From Thelonectria olida (Eukaryota; Ascomycota; Sordariomycetes; Hypocreales; Nectriaceae): a stretch of 64,000 nt of DNA. Shown in pieces: positions 1-7,938 of this stretch. Numbering within the stretch: position 1 is the stretch's first letter; every line of letters begins with the position of its first letter. A program made the position numbers and the translations under genes. The notes under the pieces were generated by a model. That model was not told the DNA's origin, searched no databases, and saw only the letters and a list, made by a program, of their open reading frames with translations. The stretch spans positions 62,001 to 126,000 of the forward strand of contig JAGPYM010000053.1 in NCBI GenBank assembly GCA_020736575.1. The letters run 5' to 3'.

Positions 1-1
1 T

Positions 2-586
2 GCTGGAGTCATTCAAGATTACCAGGCAGCCGTATCTGATTCTCTGAAAAAGGTTTTGGATACTCCTGTGGCCGACGCTGGAGGCATCTACGAGCAGCTT
101 CAAGGAGGTCGATTTCTTGGCATTAGCCAGAACTTCACCCAGTCCGACCTTCAGCGCCAAATGATCGATTCTTTCAAGGTCTACTCCATTGGATTGGCGC
201 TTCAGGCACAGAAGATGTTCATCGTCGTTTGGCCAACCATTTATGCGGACAGTTGCACGGATGACGCCTCGTCCCTTTGCCAAGAAAACATCGACGGCAC
301 CTTCACCAAGTACATACTTACCAAGACCGATAGCTATGATAATCTGAAGTCGTTGAACGACATTGGGGAAACACTTACTAACAAATATGGCCTCTCTAAG
401 GAACGGTTCTTGGTCGATGTATACAAATGTTACAAGTCAAACGGCAAGAAGCAACTGACGGATAATTTCGGGGATTTCCTTCCAATTGAACCGACAACCC
501 AATGTCTACTCAACCTTATTGTCTGCGAAGACAATGCGGATCACACAATTGTCAAGGCATGCAGAGATGGTGGCGCAGATATCTGA
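2..586 (+). CDS. 3' end of an unrecognised protein gene
   Basis: The reading frame is open from base 2 to the stop at 584-586, so the gene begins outside the window. The visible ~194 residues are hydrophilic and contain a Cys-bearing C-terminal third (CYKSNG, TTQCLLN, IVCEDN, VKACRDGG). An ALQAQKMFIVVWPTIYAD stretch is the only hydrophobic segment. Even Cys spacing and the absence of a retention signal suggest a secreted or extracytoplasmic protein, but the N-terminus that would show a signal peptide is missing. I do not recognise the family. A TTG at position 56 can look like a start, but the frame continues upstream of it. Confidence 0.6.
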   Translation, partial: AGVIQDYQAAVSDSLKKVLDTPVADAGGIYEQLQGGRFLGISQNFTQSDLQRQMIDSFKVYSIGLALQAQKMFIVVWPTIYADSCTDDASSLCQENIDGTFTKYILTKTDSYDNLKSLNDIGETLTNKYGLSKERFLVDVYKCYKSNGKKQLTDNFGDFLPIEPTTQCLLNLIVCEDNADHTIVKACRDGGADI

Positions 587-1417
587 CGTGGCGGCCCAAT
601 GGCCTGATCTGGGTTCAGCATGTAACGCACCGGGAAGGAAGAGATGGGAGACTAAGTGCTTTTTGTTACTAGTTCTGATTGGTTTGGGGCTGTGTTTGAT
701 GCGCAGTGCGTACTTCCAAAACAGAGTACAATAAATTGTGTGAAGCGGAACCGAAGCTCTCATTGATTGAGGCTGGCGGCAGTTTCGTTCCTAAGGAAGT
801 TTACGTATCCCAAACCACGTCATTGCAACACGACCTACTCTCCAGTCTGTGTTAAGGGCAATTAACTGAGATGTCTTAATACGTAGATCTAGATAAATAA
901 ATAAATAAAGCCTACTATCATATTATTTATTTATGACCTCTGACGACGCCCAGACACAATTTTCCACAGATGTGTATTTTGGGGAGGGACCCCTAGAGGA
1001 CAAGAGAAACCCAGACGAATGAGAAACTCAATCCCGAAGACGGCGACTTTGGCGAAGATTGCGGCGGTGAGGCTGAAGGGGACCCTGATGTGTTCATCGA
1101 GGATGAGGTGGTGGACTCAGAAGAGCTCGGAGGGTTTTGCCGTCGACCAGAGCACTCCAGAAGATGACGACGAGCGAGTCGCGCGCATCGAAGCTTGAAC
1201 ACGCGCCCCTAGACTTTGACGCTGACGGTCTTACCGCACGTTAGAATGATGTCATACGCAGGACCTCATAGCAACATAATAAGGAATCATCTTTCTTCAG
1301 GAATGGCTCTCAGTGACATTTTAGATCACCTTTCTTTTGTGCTGTGTCCTGCTAACCTTCACTCTGCTTTTCCCGAACAATCCTGCGCTGTCATCATCAG
1401 TATTTGGCTACGACACA
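587..1417. other. Intergenic stretch, no supported gene
   Basis: No convincing coding frame was seen. A run of AAATA units (892-910) and an ATTATTTATTTATG tract (922-935) may belong to the 3' end of the upstream gene. Around 1010-1190 one plus frame is strongly acidic (EDGDFGEDCGG, FIEDEVVDSEELGG), but it lacks a start and is too short to call. Confidence 0.5.
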
Positions 1418-1890
1418 ATGTTAGGAGAGAGCAGCCACGTCTCGGAGCGGCTGATACTTTCATACTTTGCAGATTGGGCTGTCAAAATGTGGTGTATCCT
1501 CCAGTGACTCCTCGCGATCTGATCTAATCTTCCCCAGCGCAACAGCAGTTGCCGGCGGCGTCCTTTCCGTCATTCATCCTAATAAGCAACCCTTCTCCCT
1601 CGATGACCCGTCAATTTCCTTTCCGTTTAAAGAGCAAGGGACGGTCACCTTCGTAACGTTGTTGCTCGTGACGGTAGTAGCCCCTGCTATTATCATCATC
1701 GCTATCGTCTGTCTTCTCTTTGTTCCAGGTGCCTGAGTTGACAAGTACCATGGCAAAGCCTGCATCTAGCGCCGAAAGTTATGGGAGTTGAATACTAGTT
1801 GGATGCCTAATACAAGACCCGGCCGCGGTTGTTAAAGTTCCAGTTCCAAGATGCTGCCCTTGGAGATATATGCTTATGTAGGAGGATGAG
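1418..1890 (+). pseudogene. Truncated PAP2-type lipid phosphatase relic
   Basis: An ATG at 1418 opens a frame through LILSYFADWAV. An intron at about 1480-1539 (GTGTAT...TCTAAT...CCCCAG) leads to ATAVAGGVLSVI, PFSLDDPSISFPF and a membrane segment ending in LLFVPG. This matches the N-terminus of fungal diacylglycerol-pyrophosphate/lipid-phosphate phosphatases (PAP2 superfamily), whose two first membrane spans flank a PFSL-D-P-ISFPF motif. The frame stops at 1734-1736. Past it, one further frame still reads RRKLWELNTSW, matching the family after a linker with stop codons. The catalytic motifs are absent. It is best read as a degraded 5' fragment. Confidence 0.6.
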
Positions 1891-1948
1891 GTTATGTTTC
1901 TAAAGCGCAACCTGCCGGATTATCTTCCCGCTCTCTATGAAGAAGATT

Positions 1949-2565
1949 TCATTTCATGAAACTCTTCCAGCATCTATAAAATTTTGTCTCTACCCACCTC
2001 TTTGCCCCATTTATTGTCATCAGTATCAAGCTCATCAAGTCCAATTCTTGCACCCGCTGCTTCCTCGCAATCTTCTCATTGCTGTTCCGGAGCGCCCAAT
2101 ACAGGGGAGTCCTGCCGTTCTCATCTGGGGCGCTGACCGGGCAGTTGCTACTGGCAAGGAGTACTTCAGCAGTCTCGAATTTGTGTGATTGCACGGCGTT
2201 GCACAGCGGCGTATCGCTGTCCTCGTTCGCAATAGACTGGTCGGCGCCATGATTGAGCAAGGCTCGGGCTACGTCGGCCTCAGCGTGAATTAATGGCGTG
2301 GGCCGCCTCCCAGAGAAGTGCTTTCTGAGGCGGATCATCAGGGTCATCTCTGTCTGCCCGGAGCTGATATCAAGAGGTCGCGCGTCCAAGAGTAGGCGCG
2401 CCATGGCTACGTTGCCGTTGTAAGCCGCGTAGCCGCGAGCTGGGGCTGGAGTGAAGGTGTATTCCCTGTCGATGATGTGGTTGAGGTTTACCGAATTCGT
2501 ACTTAAGAGGAGTCGGAGGGCGGAGTGGTTGTCATTATGGACCGTGATTCGTTTAAAAGTTTCTC
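1949..2565 (-). pseudogene. Decayed ankyrin-repeat gene fragment
   Basis: The minus strand encodes ankyrin-like units: ALRLLLSTNSVNLN, GYAAYNGNVAMARLLLD, DVARALLNHGAD, ETAEVLLASSNCPV and GRTPLYWALRNSNEKIARK. Between units 2 and 3 a one-base-shifted frame reads DDPPQKALLWEAAHA, and after IARK another frame reads AAGARIGLDELDTDDN. Both look more ankyrin-like than the open frame, which points to at least three frameshifts. The frame has a stop near 2566 and no plausible start. Ankyrin repeats mediate protein binding. In fungi they are usually the C-terminal part of NLR-like or effector-like proteins, but no partner domain is left here. Confidence 0.6.
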
Positions 2566-2614
2566 AATTAATATACCGGTCGACACCGCCGTCAGGTTTC
2601 TGCTTGTATTCTAC

Positions 2615-5600
2615 CTAAGGCGTGAAGAACTGCCTTCGCTGGTGCTGCTCTTGATGCGCTGGAAACATGGTCGCATAAAACTCGGTCCATCCACCCATCC
2701 TAACTCTCAACAAATTGTATTTTTCCGGATCCTTGACTGCTTCTTGATAGGTCTTGACATTTGCACAGGTCAAAGTGATCAAGTTTCCTCCCACACGGCC
2801 CTGGGCATAGTCTTTGACGAACTTCTTCAAGTCCTCCAAGGGGAATGCTTCGTCAATGTTCATGTCCACGGGCGATGCGTTGGAAAGCCCGCAAGTCACG
2901 GAATCGGCTTCATAGCTCTTCATGGCTTGATAGATGTTCCTGAATGCCGGGTGTGGTGGCAAATCTTGCGCGGCCGGCGTGGGAGATAGGTCAGAGGCGA
3001 TGGGCATTCCGTTGCGGCGCCCATCAGCTGAGGCTCCGCAGGGTTCGCCGTCGCCGACGTAGCCTTCAAAGGTCCCAATGCCAGGAGTGATGACAAACTT
3101 GAGGTCTTCGCCGTGGGCTTTGGCGATGGCATCGAATTGCGGCTTCAGGGCAGGAGAGTTGATCTTGTCGACGCAGAGCTTCACCAAATGGTCGATGAGC
3201 CATGTCCCCAGATCGTTCACTTCTTGGTCTCCGCTTCCCCATTTAGGCAGTGCAAGAGCCATCTGTCGGAGCTGTTGATACCGAACGCTATACTGCGCAG
3301 CACTGGCAGCGCCTAGATGGCGGTCCTGGAAAGGCTCGATCATTTTGAACCCCCAGTCGTTGATCAGGCAGTCGACTAGCTCGGGGAGGGTTGTCATGGC
3401 AGTGTCGGGGTCATAAACCAGCTTTTGAATTGCGTAGAGTGAATCGATTGTATTGGAGACGCCGATGCACAGCGGTGCCATGATGTGAAAGCGGGAGCCC
3501 CCATTTGTCAAGTCGAGGCCTTTCTCTACGCACCCGTCGATGAGAACAGAGAGCAATGGACTGGGACATATGTCGGCGAGGTTGCCGTAGTTCTCAAGCA
3601 TCACGTTGTAGCACTGGATGACAAGCCACTCGAGTTGCTCCAGGAAGATGCCCTGCAATTGCTCAAACGTCTTGATCTTGGAGGCCGGCACTGAGCGAAA
3701 CGTCTGCTTCAATCCTCGCAAGCTCTCTGGTCCAGCAGCGCCGTACGTAGCTCCCTGATTGATGGTCTGCTCCAGAGCGAGGAGAGGTTGGACGTTGTTG
3801 AAGGTGAACTCTGAGGCACCCGCGAACATGGGCTCGTAACAACCGTCGGCGGCATAGTCTCTTGACCACGCCCGGCTAACGAGGCCATTGCCGGAGTCGA
3901 ACAAGCCCTTGCACAGCTTGTCGTCGTTGTACAGGATTGGCTGCGCACCGCCTGCAAGGATTGCCTTGGCAGCCTCGTCCAGGAGCTCTTCGGGCATGTC
4001 CTTGTACACTCGAAGGGAGAGAGTCGGAGCGTTGACTGGGATGCGTCGTGCAGCCTTGAGGCACAACATGGTAACCTCGTTCGCACCACCTTCTCCGACA
4101 TTCCCCTCCAGTGCCTTGTATCCTCCAACGGTGACCTGTTGCACCCACTGATTGATACCACCGCCCTGCGGGAAGTTTCCTCCAACGCCACAAACAGCGG
4201 TCGTTCCATATGACACATAGTCATAAATGAAAGCACGGTTCACAAAGGCGTTCTCTCCAATCTTGATCCATAGACAATCCACAATCTCTTGCGCGCGTTC
4301 TCGCGTGATCTTGTCCTTCTCCAAGAATGGCCAGAGGATTTGGTCCAGACGGCCAAGGGCGGTCAACTCGCCAACAAGGTGCAGACAACAGTGCATAGAA
4401 AAGATCAGCTGCACGGCGTCTTGAAAATCTCGAGGTGGCTGATCCACGAGGCGAGCGAGTCGTTGCGAGACATCGTGCATGTTAGCCTTGTCCTCTGGAT
4501 CCGTAGCTGTAGCCGCGGACTCTTCAGCAATGATCTTCCAGTTACGTAGATAGCCCTGTACACCCTGGATAGACAAGAGGGCAGAACGGAAGAAGGTTGC
4601 TTTGGGGTCCTTGGCCGTGTTGGCATTGTCAAGCTCAGTTTGCAAGTCCTGGCGAAGCTTGCCGAGGCCGCGCCGAACCAAGCGCTCGTAGTCGGGAACC
4701 ACATGACCCATTGCGGACCACTCATTGAGTGTTCCCTTCAGCCAAGCTGCCATTGTCTCATCTGGTGACAAGTAGGGCACTACCTCTTTGCCACGGCCGA
4801 GGGTGAAGTCCGGGATCACGCCAACAATCAGTTCCTTCGGGTCGATGCGGAGTAGGCCGTTGTGGCGGGCCAGCTTTGAATCTGGAGCCGAGAGAGACAA
4901 TGTGAGAGCCTTGAGATTTGCAAGTGCCTTGCGAACTGGGACGGGCTCTTTCATAATCTTCTTCTCTTCGCCTTTGAAAAACTTGGTCAAAGGAGGCAGT
5001 CGTGGGAAGTTCTGTCTGTCCATCCACCCATCGCGCCAATGCGAGAAAGTCCTCGCCAACAAGCTGAGCAGGCGATCGCTGGGAGGATCTCCTCCAACAT
5101 AGCGACCCTCGGACATTTGGTGAAGATAGTCCTGAGAGTTATAGAAGAGATAGCCATTGGGGCTCCTCACACTCCAGTGCGGGTCCTCAACAACATCGTC
5201 GAGGCTTGAGACGGCGGGGACTTTCAATTCTGCCGCCGCGGGAACATACCAGTAGCCTCCGCTGTGGGCTTTGACGACATCCATCAGTCTGTCCAATGGG
5301 TTCTCGGGCTCTGGGCCCAAGAGGTGCTTGAGTATATGCTCGAAACGTGGCTGCTCATTGCAGAAGGCGACAAACATGAGCCCCTTCTCACGTCCAGCAT
5401 GACCCCCGCTGTTGCCAAAGGACAGTGCTTGGCGTAGGATCTTGAGTTGATCTTGGTTCTTGTCCCTGATATGAGCGCGGTGGATATGCGAATGGGTGGC
5501 ATGTTGTGGAAGCGAGGCGCCATCCGGATTGCGACCGACCATCTCATCCTCTGCGTCTGCGCCCTGAGACGTGATTCGAGGCCAGTCGAATGTGAACTTC

Positions 5601-6136
5601 TGGGTGAAAGCAAAGCTTGCGCCCCGGTAAGCCGCGGGAGCACTGATGAGGATATCTTCGGCCAGACTGATAGGGTCATTGGGATTGGTAATGCCGTCGA
5701 CGTAGCGTCCGCCACCGACGCGGAAGTCTTTTCGTTTGCCCGCCTCGACCTTGTCGATGGGCGTCTTGGCCACGGCATCCAATCGTTTCTGAACGCTCGC
5801 CACGAGCTCGGCTGCCAACCCCTTGGAAGGGGCCTTGACGTAGAGAAGTACGTCGCCGCCCGTGTTGCGGAACTTGATCTTGCGGTCAAGGATCTCCGTC
5901 TTGATGGGGATCTCGCGTCCATGCCACGAACCCCAAAGGCGGGGGCAGAAAGCGGCCACGAGGCCACAATTGGGGTAGTTGTCGGCAATATTGTGAGCCA
6001 AGTCGCGTATGATGGCGGTGATGGACTCCTTTGCAGCATCGTTGTGGTGTTTGAGATGGATGGTCAAGACTTGGCCAAAGACGGCCGGGCGGGGCAGCCC
6101 ACGTTGGGCACCAAAGAGAGTCTCTTTGATTGGCAT
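2615..6136 (-). CDS. DyP-type peroxidase fused to a glycyl radical enzyme (PFL/choline-lyase-like)
   Basis: One intron-free frame of 1173 aa. Residues ~1-300 look like a dye-decolorising peroxidase: a ferredoxin-like segment with GGDVLLYVKAPS (93-104), the GxxDG-type motif GGRYVDG (Asp147), the proximal-His region HSHIHRAH (His217) and ILRQ (Arg235), then GLMFVAFCNEQPRFE. Residues ~440-1173 are a glycyl radical enzyme: DPKELIVG and GHVVPDYERLVRRGL at the N-terminal side, then DGCYEP with the thiyl Cys766 and Glu768. RMGGWTEFY near the C-terminus gives the candidate radical Gly1149. The Cys-x-Glu pair is typical of eliminating or dehydratase members (CutC, glycerol and propanediol dehydratases) rather than true pyruvate formate-lyase. 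DyP domains use haem and H2O2, whereas glycyl radicals are destroyed by O2. No signal peptide is evident, so it is probably cytosolic. No radical-SAM activase lies in the window. The substrate is unknown. Confidence 0.85.
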   Translation of the reverse strand: MPIKETLFGAQRGLPRPAVFGQVLTIHLKHHNDAAKESITAIIRDLAHNIADNYPNCGLVAAFCPRLWGSWHGREIPIKTEILDRKIKFRNTGGDVLLYVKAPSKGLAAELVASVQKRLDAVAKTPIDKVEAGKRKDFRVGGGRYVDGITNPNDPISLAEDILISAPAAYRGASFAFTQKFTFDWPRITSQGADAEDEMVGRNPDGASLPQHATHSHIHRAHIRDKNQDQLKILRQALSFGNSGGHAGREKGLMFVAFCNEQPRFEHILKHLLGPEPENPLDRLMDVVKAHSGGYWYVPAAAELKVPAVSSLDDVVEDPHWSVRSPNGYLFYNSQDYLHQMSEGRYVGGDPPSDRLLSLLARTFSHWRDGWMDRQNFPRLPPLTKFFKGEEKKIMKEPVPVRKALANLKALTLSLSAPDSKLARHNGLLRIDPKELIVGVIPDFTLGRGKEVVPYLSPDETMAAWLKGTLNEWSAMGHVVPDYERLVRRGLGKLRQDLQTELDNANTAKDPKATFFRSALLSIQGVQGYLRNWKIIAEESAATATDPEDKANMHDVSQRLARLVDQPPRDFQDAVQLIFSMHCCLHLVGELTALGRLDQILWPFLEKDKITRERAQEIVDCLWIKIGENAFVNRAFIYDYVSYGTTAVCGVGGNFPQGGGINQWVQQVTVGGYKALEGNVGEGGANEVTMLCLKAARRIPVNAPTLSLRVYKDMPEELLDEAAKAILAGGAQPILYNDDKLCKGLFDSGNGLVSRAWSRDYAADGCYEPMFAGASEFTFNNVQPLLALEQTINQGATYGAAGPESLRGLKQTFRSVPASKIKTFEQLQGIFLEQLEWLVIQCYNVMLENYGNLADICPSPLLSVLIDGCVEKGLDLTNGGSRFHIMAPLCIGVSNTIDSLYAIQKLVYDPDTAMTTLPELVDCLINDWGFKMIEPFQDRHLGAASAAQYSVRYQQLRQMALALPKWGSGDQEVNDLGTWLIDHLVKLCVDKINSPALKPQFDAIAKAHGEDLKFVITPGIGTFEGYVGDGEPCGASADGRRNGMPIASDLSPTPAAQDLPPHPAFRNIYQAMKSYEADSVTCGLSNASPVDMNIDEAFPLEDLKKFVKDYAQGRVGGNLITLTCANVKTYQEAVKDPEKYNLLRVRMGGWTEFYATMFPAHQEQHQRRQFFTP

Positions 6137-7938
6137 GATGTTTTTCTTTAGAAAGAGATGTCAGAGTGCAGTCTGAGCACTTGGGGGTAATCATGTTCTC
6201 TTTTATTCGCCCGTAGATTAGCTCGGGGAGCCACATTTGCACCATATTCGAATCAATATGTTTGCTACGTACCATCATGCGGGACGCTATTATAAGCTAG
6301 CTAAGTTTGCTCCGACCTTGACAGAAGAGCCAAGTATGGAATGCCTCTGACGACACCATTGCTTGTTTGGAACGTATTGTGAGGAGACACTAGTCTAACT
6401 GTTCTAAATTTGTCCTGAATGCAGCACTAAGCCCAAGAATGGTACATTCATAGCGGGGTGACTGTGGTCTCGACTCGTGAATCTGTCCACCTGGCAGCTT
6501 GTGTGCAAGACCATCACCCTGCTGTCCCCACGGCTGAATCCAAGTCCTCGCCGTGGCTGGCTGGGTTCCTGTTCTCGCCCGGCTAGCTTCCTCGGCTGGC
6601 TGGCCCGGGCCGCCCCTTACCCCACACGCTAGTCACCAGACCATTGTTTACCAATCCATATCCAGCGTATATGAACGTCCCTCTTGCGTCGTTCTCCGGT
6701 TTAGCCTAGCTGAAGCGGCCTTGGCCATGAAAACTGTCCGAGGTGGCTGGCTGAAAGATCAATAGCGTGAGGAGGTCGGCATTACCGTCTTAACGCCTAT
6801 TCAGTACGTTAGGCTAGTAGCTCCAACGCATATTTGTCTCATATCCGCATGAATGAATTGTCAGCCAGGCACAGTAATAGCAAAAGGTTCCAAGCAACAG
6901 GCCGGGCCATGTGTCCACTGATCCCAAATAGGGTGCCTGGGCGTAGTGGGTAGCACACGCACACAGGTGCTTGACCAGTCGGGTGGCGCGGGTTGTAAAA
7001 TTGAGTCCGTAGCAACATGCATAAGTTTGGCTTGATCTGCTTTACTTTATCTCTCTCCATCATACTTGGATTACTCGCATGAGCAAGAATAAACCCCTCA
7101 TACGTCTCTCGCTAGTTTGCAAGTATTGTCCGCCCTGAAATTCTACCTACATCCCTTGCGAACCTATAGCACCGTTTCCCCCTTCTTTGGCAAACTCCTT
7201 GTTTGACCCGCTGTTATTCTGCTACAACTATAATGGCAACTCGCAACAGAGTCTTATCACATGATTATCCGAACCACAATGGTGGTGAGCTTCCAACCTT
7301 GATCAAGGCATGGGCCAACGACAGACAACAGGCGATTTCCGACGCATATTGGCAGGGGGTGGGGTGGGAGCTTTGGGCTCAGGTTGATCTAGCGATCTAT
7401 ATCAATAGGTTTCTGGGTGGGAATGCCATATTATCTTGAGCGTCAGACAGGCCGGCGGTAATCACACTCCACATGCCGAAGGGACATGAATACCACATGG
7501 GCAACGTTGGATGATACAACGGCTAGAAGAGTCTGCTGTATAGGTCGAGCCTTCGTATCAGTCGAGATATTTAATATTGACGACCAGCGGTTAGTCCGCA
7601 TCTTACACCGCCAGCGAGGATAAGTGGAACATCAACATCATCGTCCCCTCTAGGGTAAGTAGAAATTAAACTATACATTTCTCACTACGCAGTAGTCGCA
7701 CGAGGATCATCGTTTCGGCAGATTTTCGAGTATTGATAATGAACAAGTTTCTAAAGAGAATAGCTCACCCTCTGTCTCTATCGAGCTCCTTTCACCTTTT
7801 CGTGAGGGTTCCTTCGATGTTGCTCTTGTCATCACGAGTGCGGTTGGTAAGACAGTTCGCGCGCATTTTGCGAGTGGGTTCACGACTTTCCAAGTCAGTC
7901 TTCCAGCCTGGTATGCATTATCTATCGCGGTTTCTCAA
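6137..7938. other. Intergenic stretch between divergently functioning genes
   Basis: This holds the 5' flank of the DyP-GRE gene, and downstream sequence of the lectin gene. The only frame of note is 7203-7439 (+), listed separately. I saw no transposase, tRNA or repeat array. Confidence 0.4.
7203..7439 (+). CDS. Possible small or truncated gene, unrecognised
   Basis: A 78-codon frame; an internal ATG gives MATRNRVLSHDY. The peptide is rich in Trp and acidic residues (IKAWANDRQQ, WQGVGWELWAQVDLAIYINR) and does not look like random translation. It may be the first exon of a lost longer gene, because nothing convincing continues after the stop. No signal peptide or domain is recognised. Confidence 0.3.
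   Translation: MTRCYSATTIMATRNRVLSHDYPNHNGGELPTLIKAWANDRQQAISDAYWQGVGWELWAQVDLAIYINRFLGGNAILS

Noticed and set aside
3709..6151. Long open frames antisense to or out of frame with the DyP-GRE gene
   Set aside because: They are shadows of a GC-rich coding sequence; none has domain-like content.
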